Shown piece by piece: positions 1-8,057 of a stretch of DNA of 64,000 nt. The notes beneath the pieces are model-generated. The model was not told where the DNA came from and did not search any database. It saw only the letters and a list, made by a program, of their open reading frames with translations. The stretch covers positions 78,753-142,752 of the forward strand of contig NZ_JBFEGG010000005.1 of assembly GCF_047228935.1 (NCBI RefSeq), in the 5' to 3' direction. The stretch's first letter is position 1; each line of letters begins with the position of its first letter. The DNA is from Ornithinibacillus sp047228935. Lineage in GTDB: Bacteria; Bacillota; Bacilli; Bacillales; Amphibacillaceae. A program made the position numbers and the translations under genes.

Positions 1-77
1 TTCGAACAGGTTCGGGTAAAGTAGTGCTTTATACTGCCAAGTCATCTTTGGTTAATAATAAACATGATATTAATTAG
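1..77 (+). CDS. 3' end of an unidentified gene entering from the left (partial)
   Basis: Only one of the three forward frames stays open from the window edge: codons from base 3 to a TAG at 75-77, giving about 24 C-terminal residues that end in ...VNNKHDIN. A strong forward terminator follows seven bases later, which supports a plus-strand gene ending here. The fragment is too short to assign a family. It is convergent with the acetoacetyl-CoA synthetase gene. Confidence 0.35.
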   Translation, partial: RTGSGKVVLYTAKSSLVNNKHDIN

Positions 78-83
78 TTAGAC

Positions 84-108
84 GGAAGGGGAGTTCCCTT
101 CCTTTTCT
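84..108 (+). terminator. Intrinsic terminator of the left-edge gene
   Basis: GGAAGGG (84-90) and CCCTTCC (96-102) form a perfect 7-bp stem with a 5-nt loop, followed by a TTTTCTT tail. Confidence 0.75.
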
Positions 109-160
109 TATGGAATTTTGCTGTGGGCATGAGGATTAATAAGATAACGGAATAAAGAGC

Positions 161-257
161 GTGATGGCAGGTCTCAAGCTGAATTTTAGTATGAATTGGT
201 GAAAAAAGTGATGAGGAAGGGCCTCTAGCTGATTTTTACGCTAAATTAACGAAAAAA
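161..257. repeat. Two diverged tandem units, about 50-nt period
   Basis: Unit 1 (161-207) and unit 2 (208-257) align as GTGATG..., AAGCTGA/TAGCTGA, then AATTGGTGA/AATTAACGA and a run of A. The last two landmarks are exactly 50 nt apart; a 3-nt indel lies in the head. The array fills the gap between convergent genes. The rest of 109-305 shows no gene. Confidence 0.55.
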
Positions 258-305
258 CATCATGATATCCCCGTAGCACCATTTGCTTCGGACTTTAAAA
301 CTAAA

Positions 306-333
306 AAAGATGATGAGCAGGCTCATCATCTTT
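306..333 (-). terminator. Terminator of aacS
   Basis: AAAGATGATGAGC (306-318) pairs with GCTCATCATCTTT (321-333) in a 13-bp stem; on the minus strand it is followed by a T-rich tail. It sits directly after the aacS stop. Confidence 0.8.
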
Positions 334-336
334 AGC

Positions 337-2322
337 TTATAAACTAAGTTTTGCTTTTGCAAACTCTTCAAAGAAAAGAAGGGAATCCGGATTACTTAAT
401 GATCCTTTATTAGCTACTTTATCAATTGGCTGCCCCATTAAAATCTTTTTAACTGGGATCTCTAACTTTTTGCCGTTCAATGTTCGAGGCAGATCATGAA
501 CTGGAATAACCTCAGTTGGAACATGCCTTGGAGAGCATTGGGTCCGAATTTGATATTTAATCGCATCCATAATATCCTCTGTAAGTTCTTGATGATCTGC
601 CATGATAACGAATAATGGGACATAGGAGTCACCGCTACCTAAGGGGATATCAACTATTAAACTATCAGCGATTTCTTTAATTTGATCTACAGCACGGTAG
701 ATTTCACTTGTGCCAATCCGAATGCCACCGCGGTTAATTGTTGCATCAGAACGACCATATATAATACAAGTACCTCGCTCGGTAACTTTGACATAATCCC
801 CATGCCTCCAAATACCAGGGTACATATCAAAGTAACTTTCATGCATTCTACTGCCATCCACATCGTTCCAAAAATAAATTGGCATTGCTGGGAAAGGTTG
901 TGTTAAAACCAATTCTCCGACTTCACCAACTTGCGGCTTGCCATGATCATCGAAGCTTTCAATTTTGGCACCAAGTCCACGACATTGTAATTCACCAGCA
1001 TAAACTGGGAGTGTTGGAACACCTAGGATGAATGCCGTACATACATCGGTACCTCCACTAATAGAGGCAATCGATAGATCCTCTTTGACATTATCATAAC
1101 ACCACTGAAATCCTTCAGGAGGAAGTGGTGAACCGGTAGAGCTAATCGTTTTTAAATGGTTTAGATCAAATTCCTCACGAGGTGAGAAACCATCTTTCAT
1201 ACAAGCTGTAATATAGCTAGCTGAAGTCCCAAATATGGACATCTTTGTATCTTCTGCTAGTTTCCATAACATTCGTTTGTCAGGATAAGTTGGACTACCA
1301 TCATAAAGAATGATCGTACTTCCAGTAAGTAGCCCGCCAACTAAGTAATTCCACATCATCCAACCTGTTGTTGTAAACCAGAAAAATCGGTCATCCTCAT
1401 GCAAATCTGTATGGAACGTTAAAGCTTTTAAGTGCTCGATTAACATGCCACCTTGGCTATGGACGATTGGCTTCGGTTTCCCAGTTGTTCCAGAGGAGAA
1501 TAATATCCACAGAGGATCATTAAATTCCACATGTCTATACATAAGCTCTTGTCCGCTATTTTGAACCGCTACATCCCAAAGCTTCACCAATTTTAATTCT
1601 GAAAATTGTTCTGCCTGATTCAGATAAGGTATGGCAATAGTTGCTTCTAAGGTTGGTAGCTCTGCTTGGATTTCTTTTACAACATCCATACGGTCGAATG
1701 CTTTTCCACCATAACGATATCCATCTACAGTAATCATAACCTTTGGTTCAATCTGTTTAAATCGGTCAATTACGCTTTGTTTTCCAAAATCTGGGGATGC
1801 ACTGGACCAGATGGCGCCGAGACTTGCAGTAGCTAGTAAGGCAACGATTGATTCATAGATGTTTGGGATATAAGCAACAACACGGTCACCTTTCTCAACT
1901 CCAAGTTGTATTAAAGTTTGTTGAAGTGCAGCCGAATCTTTATATAACGTTTCCCATGTTACTTCTGCTTGATTTGGCCGCAGCTCAGAAGTATGTATTA
2001 CAGCCGTTTTGTCTTTATTATAATTACGGAAAATATGCTCCGTGTAATTTACTTGTGCACCTTCAAACCATTTTGCTCCGGGCATTTGATGGGAAGATAG
2101 TACACGATTAAATGGAGTAGATGATTGGATTTGAAAATATTCCCAAATGGTTTTCCAAAAATCTTCTATGTTTTCAACCGACCATTCCCAAAGGGGGTCA
2201 TAATCAGTTATAGATAGGCCTTTGTTTTCATTCAGCCAATACATAAATGATGTAATGTTTGCGTTTTTTATTCGCTCTTCTGTTGGCTGCCAAAGTAAAG
2301 TACCTTCTTGAATCTGTTTCAT
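337..2322 (-). CDS. aacS: Acetoacetyl-CoA synthetase (acetoacetate-CoA ligase)
   Basis: ATP-dependent ligase of the ANL superfamily that activates acetoacetate to acetoacetyl-CoA in the cytosol, feeding ketone bodies or PHB-derived acid into central metabolism. At 661 residues it has the length typical of AacS. Visible motifs: an N-terminal ACAS-type cap (about 35-95), the P-loop-like SSGTTGKPK (276-284), SGGTDV (422-427), the hinge region GRSDATINRGG (523-533) and the A10 motif LNGKK with the catalytic lysine at about 618. The start has a good ribosome site (GGGGGAG) in front. It stands alone between a terminator and a dispersed repeat. Acyl specificity is inferred from whole-length resemblance; propionyl- or acetyl-CoA synthetase is less likely given the sequence around W319-N325. 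Confidence 0.9.
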   Translation of the reverse strand: MKQIQEGTLLWQPTEERIKNANITSFMYWLNENKGLSITDYDPLWEWSVENIEDFWKTIWEYFQIQSSTPFNRVLSSHQMPGAKWFEGAQVNYTEHIFRNYNKDKTAVIHTSELRPNQAEVTWETLYKDSAALQQTLIQLGVEKGDRVVAYIPNIYESIVALLATASLGAIWSSASPDFGKQSVIDRFKQIEPKVMITVDGYRYGGKAFDRMDVVKEIQAELPTLEATIAIPYLNQAEQFSELKLVKLWDVAVQNSGQELMYRHVEFNDPLWILFSSGTTGKPKPIVHSQGGMLIEHLKALTFHTDLHEDDRFFWFTTTGWMMWNYLVGGLLTGSTIILYDGSPTYPDKRMLWKLAEDTKMSIFGTSASYITACMKDGFSPREEFDLNHLKTISSTGSPLPPEGFQWCYDNVKEDLSIASISGGTDVCTAFILGVPTLPVYAGELQCRGLGAKIESFDDHGKPQVGEVGELVLTQPFPAMPIYFWNDVDGSRMHESYFDMYPGIWRHGDYVKVTERGTCIIYGRSDATINRGGIRIGTSEIYRAVDQIKEIADSLIVDIPLGSGDSYVPLFVIMADHQELTEDIMDAIKYQIRTQCSPRHVPTEVIPVHDLPRTLNGKKLEIPVKKILMGQPIDKVANKGSLSNPDSLLFFEEFAKAKLSL

Positions 2323-2418
2323 GTAACTCCTCCCCCGAATTTCATAATTAATTTTATTATATGAAAACGGTTTCTATGTGTAAAGAATAGGACAAATTTA
2401 ACGTGCAAACAAAGAAAA

Positions 2419-2518
2419 GAGGTTGAGACATATTAAAGGTTAAGCAGCGAACGTAATACATGCCACACTAGTTCCGGATATATACGGATTTTGCTTAAAA
2501 CACTTTTGTCCCTACCTC
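2419..2518 (+). repeat. Dispersed intergenic repeat, copy 1 (about 100 bp, imperfect terminal inverted repeats)
   Basis: The ends GAGGTTGAGACA (2419-2430) and TTTTGTCCCTACCTC (2504-2518) are imperfect inverted repeats. The interior aligns with the copy at the right edge of the window (63927 onward), for example CGAACGTAATACAT here against CGAATGTAGTGCAC there, then CCGGATATATAC against CCGGAAATATACT. It carries no open frame and looks like a short palindromic or MITE-like element. Confidence 0.6.
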
Positions 2519-2524
2519 TATGAA

Positions 2525-3049
2525 TTAATTTGCTGCTAATAAATCTGCAAATTCCTTTACATAAGGTGGTAAATCTGGTGGACGGCGGCTTGAGATAATA
2601 TGCCCGTCTACTATAACTGGTTCATCATACCAAGTTGCCCCAGCATTTGTCATATCGTCTTTGATGCCAGGCGTACTGGTCACTTTTTTACCTTTTAAGA
2701 TATTGGCAGAGATTAATACCCAACCTGCATGACAAATTTGTCCGATTGGCTTTTTTGCCGCATCCATTTCTTTTACAAACTGTAATACTTCAGGATAACG
2801 TCTCAGTTTATCAGGTGCCCAACCTCCAGGTACTAAGATGGCGTCATAGTCTTCAGATTTGATATCTTGGAAGGCGTAGTCCGATTGTGCCGGGACGCCG
2901 TATTTACCAATATACTGTTTATTTGCTTCCTTTCCCACTAGGTGAACGGTTACTCCTTCTTCCTGTAAGCGCAGTATGGGATACCAAAGCTCAAGGTCTT
3001 CAAAATCATCTTCTACAAGAGCAATAACTTTTTTATCTATTAACCGCAT
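2525..3049 (-). CDS. DJ-1/PfpI family stress protein (YfkM/GSP18-like)
   Basis: Cytosolic protein of the DJ-1/PfpI superfamily, 174 residues, the usual length for the intracellular PfpI group. The nucleophile-elbow cysteine lies in QICHAG (C106), with the acidic partner in EDDFEDLE (about 13-20) and the motif SRRPPDLP near the C-terminus. Family members act as general stress proteins, with proposed glyoxalase/deglycase or peptidase activity; which applies here cannot be read from sequence. It is monocistronic or follows the zinc-ribbon gene, from which it is separated by a terminator at 3099-3119. Confidence 0.88.
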   Translation of the reverse strand: MRLIDKKVIALVEDDFEDLELWYPILRLQEEGVTVHLVGKEANKQYIGKYGVPAQSDYAFQDIKSEDYDAILVPGGWAPDKLRRYPEVLQFVKEMDAAKKPIGQICHAGWVLISANILKGKKVTSTPGIKDDMTNAGATWYDEPVIVDGHIISSRRPPDLPPYVKEFADLLAAN

Positions 3050-3098
3050 TAAAACACCTCCATCATAAGTTTAACAGAAAAAGAAAAAATAATAAAAA

Positions 3099-3119
3099 CC
3101 ACAGATTTTTAGTCTGTGG
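3099..3119 (-). terminator. Terminator after the zinc-ribbon gene
   Basis: CCACAGA (3099-3105) and TCTGTGG (3113-3119) form a stem; read on the minus strand it is followed by TTTTTATT. Confidence 0.75.
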
Positions 3120-3121
3120 CT

Positions 3122-3367
3122 TTAAACAGGACGTTCACCAAACTTTATAAATGTATTTTCATCTTCAATTAGGCCACATGATCCGCATTGGATTCGATAC
3201 TTAGGACCATTGTATGCGGTATGAAATGGCTCAAGAGCACTACTAGTATAATCGTTTACTATATCGCCAGTCTGAGGGTCTAATTTTACCGGTTTTGCAA
3301 CTTGCTCAATCATATTAAACCGCGAACGATTTGTTTTGCAGTTTGGACATCGGTATTTCTGTGCCAA
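3122..3367 (-). CDS. Small zinc-ribbon protein of unknown function
   Basis: Two CxxC pairs, YRCPNC near the N-terminus and IQCGSC near residue 66, make a single zinc-ribbon or rubredoxin-like knuckle; the rest is polar. Start choice: the frame extends to an ATG at 3382, but the sequence ATGGAGGTGTGTAAATTG carries its own GGAGG, which sits 8 nt before TTG at 3367. The TTG is therefore the likely start (81 residues, MAQKYRCPNC...). It lies between yueI-like and the DJ-1 gene on the same strand. No function is recognised; DNA/RNA binding or metal storage are both possible. Confidence 0.75.
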   Translation of the reverse strand: MAQKYRCPNCKTNRSRFNMIEQVAKPVKLDPQTGDIVNDYTSSALEPFHTAYNGPKYRIQCGSCGLIEDENTFIKFGERPV

Positions 3368-3421
3368 TTTACACACCTCCATTGTTAGTATGAAACGAAC
3401 AATTCGTTTTATACGAGAAGG

Positions 3422-3865
3422 TTAAAATAAACGTTTGATTTTGGAAAAAAGGTTAGACTTTTGCTCCTTCTTCTCCTCGGAAGTATGCTCTTCGAAATTT
3501 TCTTCCATAAAAATATGTTCTTCATCAATTGCATAATCGTACGTTAAAACCGCTCCTATATCGGTTTCAACTGCTTCATTACTAACAACGGTATAAGGTA
3601 TTTTATATTTATTTGCTAATTCTTTTTCAGCTTTAAGAAATTTCGATGCAATTTTTCCATTAAATAATAACTTTGCTTCTTGATTGTTTTTCATGTTTTC
3701 CTCAAGGGTTTGGATCCCTTTGTCCGTCATTACCTGACCAATTGTTAACGCAATAACTATACGTTCTCGTAACGTTCCAAGGAAGTAATCTCGTTCCTCT
3801 TGTTTAGGTAACCGAGTACCGTATATTCCTTCTGTGATATAATCTTCTACGTTCTTCTTACTCAT
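3422..3865 (-). CDS. yueI: YueI family protein (DUF1694)
   Basis: 147-residue cytosolic protein matching the YueI/DUF1694 family in length and in the N-terminal pattern NVEDYITEGIYGTRLPKQEER and the central RERIVIALTIGQV segment. Function is unknown in the family; the fold is related to L7Ae-like/YueI proteins. The last 30 residues are highly charged (EEHTSEEKKEQKSN). The start ATG at 3865 has GAGGTTTT upstream (GCGAGG). It leads a short minus-strand run with the zinc-ribbon gene (54-nt gap). Confidence 0.85.
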   Translation of the reverse strand: MSKKNVEDYITEGIYGTRLPKQEERDYFLGTLRERIVIALTIGQVMTDKGIQTLEENMKNNQEAKLLFNGKIASKFLKAEKELANKYKIPYTVVSNEAVETDIGAVLTYDYAIDEEHIFMEENFEEHTSEEKKEQKSNLFSKIKRLF

Positions 3866-3977
3866 TATTGAAAACCTCGCTTTTCATAATCATTGTAAAA
3901 GAGTATATAGTTGGTTTGCAAAGAAAAGAGGGTTTTTTCACTGAAATGTAGAATTTGTAGTAGGAAGGGGGAGTAAT

Positions 3978-4622
3978 ATGTACGAAATCCTAATAGGACT
4001 AATTATTTTATCTGCCGTTTTATATTTAACCTTTGCGATATTTTTTAACAACAACCTTATTAAATACATATTAAAACCAGGAACAATGTTTCTTATTATT
4101 GTACTTGCTATATATGGTTCGGAATTAAACAGCTTTTACAGCTACCTCATTGTGTCAGCACTAATATTATCACTTTTTGGAGACATTTTTCTAATGCTCT
4201 CTGATAAATGGTTTGTACACGGACTAGTGAGTTTTTTACTCGGTCATATTTTATATATAATTGCGTTTGTATATGGTTATTCTTATTCCTTTACTAGCGA
4301 TACTCTAATTGTCATTGGAAGTTTGCTACTGATCGCTGTATTGTTCTTCTGTATTCTGTTCAAAGGAGTTAAAAAGGAGGGGGGTCCACCATTACTTATA
4401 GCAGTAGCCTTTTACATTACGGTTATATCCACCATGCTAGGACTTTCTATTTTAACGGGTAACAAAATTCTTATGATAGCTGCTCTACTATTTTTTATTT
4501 CTGATGGTGTACTCGCAATAAACAAATTTAATAAACAATTTAAACTAGCTGATTACGTTGTCATGAGTACATATTTTACGGCACAATTATTATTTGCTAT
4601 AAGTTTAGGTGGCCATATTTAA
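3978..4622 (+). CDS. YhhN-like integral membrane protein (lysoplasmalogenase family)
   Basis: 214 residues, almost wholly hydrophobic, with about seven to eight predicted membrane helices. The patterns GDIFLMLSDKWFVHGLVSFLLGHILY and FFISDGVLAINKF carry the spaced aspartates typical of the YhhN/TMEM86 family, whose characterised members hydrolyse the vinyl-ether bond of lysoplasmalogens. Whether a bacterium of this type has such a substrate is unclear, so the biochemical role is open. The ribosome site GGAAGGGGGAG lies 6-7 nt before ATG. The stop codon lies inside a terminator hairpin shared with the convergent YfhD-like gene. Confidence 0.8.
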   Translation: MYEILIGLIILSAVLYLTFAIFFNNNLIKYILKPGTMFLIIVLAIYGSELNSFYSYLIVSALILSLFGDIFLMLSDKWFVHGLVSFLLGHILYIIAFVYGYSYSFTSDTLIVIGSLLLIAVLFFCILFKGVKKEGGPPLLIAVAFYITVISTMLGLSILTGNKILMIAALLFFISDGVLAINKFNKQFKLADYVVMSTYFTAQLLFAISLGGHI

Positions 4623-4634
4623 GGCCACCTTTAT
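4608..4634. terminator. Bidirectional terminator overlapping the yhhN-like stop codon
   Basis: GGTGGCC (4608-4614) pairs with GGCCACC (4623-4629); the loop contains the TAA stop. TTTATTTATTT follows on the plus strand. Confidence 0.7.
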
Positions 4635-4808
4635 TTATTTCTGTTTCGCGCGATTGTCTGCAGCCCTACTTCTAGCTTGGGCTACTTTATCATCATGATC
4701 AGCCAATTCCTCTGAATACTCTACATCAATACCATCAGATAATTGATTCTTTGGAGTTTGAGCAAGAAAGTTTCTCCCGGTCTTACGTTTATGGTCACCG
4801 CGTCCCAT
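4635..4808 (-). CDS. YfhD-like small hydrophilic protein
   Basis: 57 residues, highly charged, with the YfhD-family pattern SDGIDVEYSEELADHD followed by QARSRAADNRAK. YfhD proteins are small conserved Bacillus proteins of unknown role. Start choice: an upstream in-frame GTG at 4817 is part of the ribosome site AAAGAGGTG; the ATG at 4808 lies 6-7 nt after it and gives MGRGDHKRK, as in relatives. Monocistronic, convergent with the YhhN-like gene. Confidence 0.8.
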   Translation of the reverse strand: MGRGDHKRKTGRNFLAQTPKNQLSDGIDVEYSEELADHDDKVAQARSRAADNRAKQK

Positions 4809-4864
4809 AACTTTCACCTCTTTCCTGAGTATTCAATGTTAGTATGAGCGAATTACGGTAAATA

Positions 4865-4910
4865 AAAACGAGTAATCAAAAGGAAAATATTCCTTAAGAT
4901 TACTCGTTTT
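4865..4910 (-). terminator. Terminator of ltaS
   Basis: AAAACGAGTAATC (4865-4877) and GATTACTCGTTTT (4898-4910) form a 13-bp stem with a smaller AAGGAA/TTCCTT helix inside; T-rich tail on the minus strand. Confidence 0.8.
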
Positions 4911-4911
4911 A

Positions 4912-6906
4912 TTATTTCTGTATATATGGTTGTCTTGTGTCTATTGGTTTTTCTATTTCTGGTTCTAATTGAAATGGAACAATTCCAGTTTCATTTCCAT
5001 AACGATATTGGGTTGGATCAACAGGTGTCCAATCTTCATTTGGCGTATAGAAACGTAACAAATCACCATTTAGTAACTTATCGGAAAGTTCAAGTTCGCG
5101 TAGAACTTCCTCTTTCATTTTTAGCATTTCTTCCGTAGGTTCGATTACTTCCCCAGTATTGTTGTCATAGTACGTATCCGATACTACACTGTATTCTGGA
5201 GTAATGAAATCACCGTTACGGAATGGAACAAATTCTTTATGTCCATCAGAGAATAAGTCAGTTCCGAATTGGATATAATCTTGTGCATCAATTCCAACTA
5301 AATGTAGAAGCGTTGGCATAATGTCAATTAAGCCGCCATATTTGTGAACAGTTCCCATACCATCTACACCTGGAATCTTAATAATGAATGGAACACGTTG
5401 CAATTGGGCATTCTTAAATGGTGTGATTTCTTCACCAATGATTTCTGCCATTGCGCGATTATGGTTTTGAGAGATACCGTAGTGATCCCCGTAAAGGAAA
5501 ATCACAGAGTCCTCATATAAACCAGCTTCCTTTAGATCTTTAAAGAATTGTTCTAATGCTTCATCAAGATAACGAGCAGTTTGGAAGTACGTGTCTACTG
5601 ATTTATCTCCAGTTTCTGCTGGAGCAATCGATGCTTCTTCTTCACCAATGACATATGGATGATGGTTTGTTAATGTCATCATATGTGCATAGAATGGTTG
5701 ATCTAATGATTTTAACATTGGCATAGATTGTTCAAAGAACGGTTTATCTTTAAGACCATAGTTAATAACATTTTCTTCAGACATATCATAATAACTAGCA
5801 TCAAAATAAATATCTGTACCAAATTGTTTATAAACTTCATCGCGATTCCAGAATGATTTGTAATCACCATGGAAATTCGCAGAAGTATAGTCTTGTTGTT
5901 GATTTAGTATAGCAGGTAATGCTTGGTACGTATTTGTACCTCTAGTAACGAAAGCAGATCCTTGTGATAACCCGTATATAGAGTTATCCGTAATTAGTTC
6001 TGCATCAGCTGTTTTACCTTGCTCTGTTTGATGGAAAATATTATCAAAATACGTAAAGTCTTGTTCTGGGTCATTCACTAAAGAGTTAAGGAAAGGTGTA
6101 ACTTCTTCCCCGTGTAACTTATAATTAATTAAAAATGTTTGGAATGACTCTAAGTGAATCTTAATAATGTTTTTACCCTTCGCAACACCAAACAATTCTG
6201 GGTTTGGTTCTGCATATTTATTCTTCGTATAGTTCTCTACTTCCGTAATATCATCACTGTCAGCAAGTACACGCTGAGAGGATGACTTCACGTTTTGTAC
6301 TGCATCGTAAATTGCAAAATTATATATCCCAATATATTTTACAATATAGTTACGATCAAATGTCCTTTTTAGCAGTTCTGGTCGATCTGCTTCTGCTAGG
6401 CCTAAATTTACTGAAAAAGCAATTAGTCCAATGATAAGAACTAATATTGGCTTTTTACGGCTCATTCTTTCTGTAGTCCAACCTTTTTTAAACCAAATGA
6501 ATAAGGCAATAAGGATGACAACATCAAGTGCATAAAATATATCTGTCCATTGAATAAGACTTGCAATACTTCCACCTAAGCTTCCGAAGTTATCGGTTTG
6601 GGTTAAAGTTGGAAGTGTAATGTAGTCGTTATTAAAACGGTAGTAAACAGCATTTGCATATGCAAGTATACTCATAAATGTATCAATTATAATAATCCAA
6701 AGCCCAACTCGTTTTCCTTTAGCAAATAACGCTATTCCGAGGAAAACAAGTGCCGAGCTAAGTGGGTTGAAGAAAAGTAAAAATTGTTGCATGTCATTTT
6801 TAATATCTAAATTGAATTCATTTACATAGATCAGATATGATTTTAACCAGATTAGTAATACTGCTATTAAAAAGAAGGACATTTTTGATGTTAACATTTT
6901 TTTCAT
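4912..6906 (-). CDS. ltaS: Lipoteichoic acid synthase (polyglycerol-phosphate LTA synthase)
   Basis: Membrane enzyme that builds the glycerol-phosphate chain of LTA from phosphatidylglycerol on the outer face. From the chosen start there are 664 residues: five N-terminal membrane helices (about 8-200) and an extracellular sulfatase-fold domain (about 240-600). Visible active-site features: IHLESFQ with the metal-binding glutamate at about 253, GKTADAE with the catalytic threonine at about 299, and LYGDHYGISQNHNRAM with later metal ligands. A possible signal-peptidase site is VLAD near 215. The frame is open to 6942, but ATG 6906 has GGGGTG 6 nt upstream and yields MKKMLTSK. Bacilli carry several LtaS paralogues (LtaS, YfnI, YqgS); this cannot be told apart with certainty. 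Confidence 0.92.
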   Translation of the reverse strand: MKKMLTSKMSFFLIAVLLIWLKSYLIYVNEFNLDIKNDMQQFLLFFNPLSSALVFLGIALFAKGKRVGLWIIIIDTFMSILAYANAVYYRFNNDYITLPTLTQTDNFGSLGGSIASLIQWTDIFYALDVVILIALFIWFKKGWTTERMSRKKPILVLIIGLIAFSVNLGLAEADRPELLKRTFDRNYIVKYIGIYNFAIYDAVQNVKSSSQRVLADSDDITEVENYTKNKYAEPNPELFGVAKGKNIIKIHLESFQTFLINYKLHGEEVTPFLNSLVNDPEQDFTYFDNIFHQTEQGKTADAELITDNSIYGLSQGSAFVTRGTNTYQALPAILNQQQDYTSANFHGDYKSFWNRDEVYKQFGTDIYFDASYYDMSEENVINYGLKDKPFFEQSMPMLKSLDQPFYAHMMTLTNHHPYVIGEEEASIAPAETGDKSVDTYFQTARYLDEALEQFFKDLKEAGLYEDSVIFLYGDHYGISQNHNRAMAEIIGEEITPFKNAQLQRVPFIIKIPGVDGMGTVHKYGGLIDIMPTLLHLVGIDAQDYIQFGTDLFSDGHKEFVPFRNGDFITPEYSVVSDTYYDNNTGEVIEPTEEMLKMKEEVLRELELSDKLLNGDLLRFYTPNEDWTPVDPTQYRYGNETGIVPFQLEPEIEKPIDTRQPYIQK

Positions 6907-7145
6907 CGTATTCACCCCATCTTTTTTCATAGAGACTTTCATTTAAAATCTATAAGAAAGTCGTCAAGTCTTGATTTTAACTCAAAACAATCTATGAATC
7001 AAGTTAATTTCCAGAATTTACTATTGGGAAAGTTTGGTTTAAAGCTTGTCTGTAGCAACATGTAGACATTATTGATTGTATTCAATTTACTAGATTCTAT
7101 GATAGAATAATATTTGCTTGTCTGTTATGGAAAGGAAAAAATACA

Positions 7146-8009
7146 ATGAAACTACAACATAGAACGGTTATAAAAGAATATGGTTTAGTTATTATTGGGG
7201 CTACTTTAGTAGCTTTATCTTATAATGTATTTTTATTACCATCTAAACTAGCTGCGGGTGGTATTTCGGGAATAAGTACTGTTTTGTATGAATTATTTGG
7301 ATATAGCCCTGCTATGACACAATTTGTTATTAATATTCCGATATTTGTAATTGGATGGCTAGTATTAGGCAAGGACTTCGGAGGAAAAACGCTTTTAGGT
7401 ACTTTTTGGGTGCCGTTTATGATTGGGCTTACTGCTAACACACCAATTACCGTCACTAATCCAATACTTGGAGCGATTTATGGTGGGATTGTATTGGGTA
7501 TTGGTCTTGGAATCGTATATATAGGAAAAGGCTCTACTGGCGGAACTGCTTCGATTGCACAAATTCTCAAAAAGTTTACAGGGAAATCCAGTGGGTATAC
7601 ACAGTTAGTAGTAGATGGAGTCGTTGTTTTTTCGTCCATCTTCGTATTTAGTTTAGAACTAACACTTTTCGCACTGATGGCAATTTATATTTGTAGTAAA
7701 GCAATCGATTTTATCCAGCTTCGAACCTCTGCATCTAAATTAGTTGTTATTATTACAGAGGAGGAAGAAAAAGTACAGGAGTTAATCCGAAATGGAATTG
7801 ATCGTGGCTTAACAAAGGTACGATCGGTTGGAGGATACTCCAATATGGATAAAACGTTAATATTATGTGTTGCTGAGCAACAAGAGGCTGTAAAACTAAA
7901 AGGTCTACTTCAGCAAGAAATTCCAACATCTTTCGTGATCTTTTTAAATGCATCGGAAATTTTGGGTAGAGGGTTCTCAATAGATAAATATTATGGACAG
8001 AAGCTATAA
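7146..8009 (+). CDS. YitT family membrane protein (DUF161 plus DUF2179)
   Basis: 287 residues. The first about 195 form five to six membrane helices with the glycine-rich segments LAAGGISGISTVLY and IGKGSTGGTASIAQIL that typify YitT/DUF161 duplication; the last about 80 residues form a soluble DUF2179 domain (ITEEEEKVQELIRNGIDRGLTKV...). Function of the family is unproven; transport or sensing has been suggested for paralogues YitT, YpjC, YvjA of B. subtilis. GGAAAGGAAAAAATACA precedes the ATG. Convergent with the AIM24-like gene, sharing a perfect 16-bp terminator. Confidence 0.85.
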   Translation: MKLQHRTVIKEYGLVIIGATLVALSYNVFLLPSKLAAGGISGISTVLYELFGYSPAMTQFVINIPIFVIGWLVLGKDFGGKTLLGTFWVPFMIGLTANTPITVTNPILGAIYGGIVLGIGLGIVYIGKGSTGGTASIAQILKKFTGKSSGYTQLVVDGVVVFSSIFVFSLELTLFALMAIYICSKAIDFIQLRTSASKLVVIITEEEEKVQELIRNGIDRGLTKVRSVGGYSNMDKTLILCVAEQQEAVKLKGLLQQEIPTSFVIFLNASEILGRGFSIDKYYGQKL

Positions 8010-8010
8010 A

Positions 8011-8054
8011 AAAACGGATAGTTCAAATGGGATTCCTATTGAACTATCCGTTTT
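8011..8054. terminator. Bidirectional terminator, perfect 16-bp stem
   Basis: AAAACGGATAGTTCAA (8011-8026) is the exact inverse of TTGAACTATCCGTTTT (8039-8054), with a 12-nt loop, between convergent genes. Confidence 0.9.
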
Positions 8055-8057
8055 ATG

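Noticed and set aside
1..20. tRNA fragment at the left edge (GGTTCG...)
   Set aside because: No acceptor stem, anticodon arm or CCA-proximal pairing can be built; a protein 3' end plus terminator explains the bases better.
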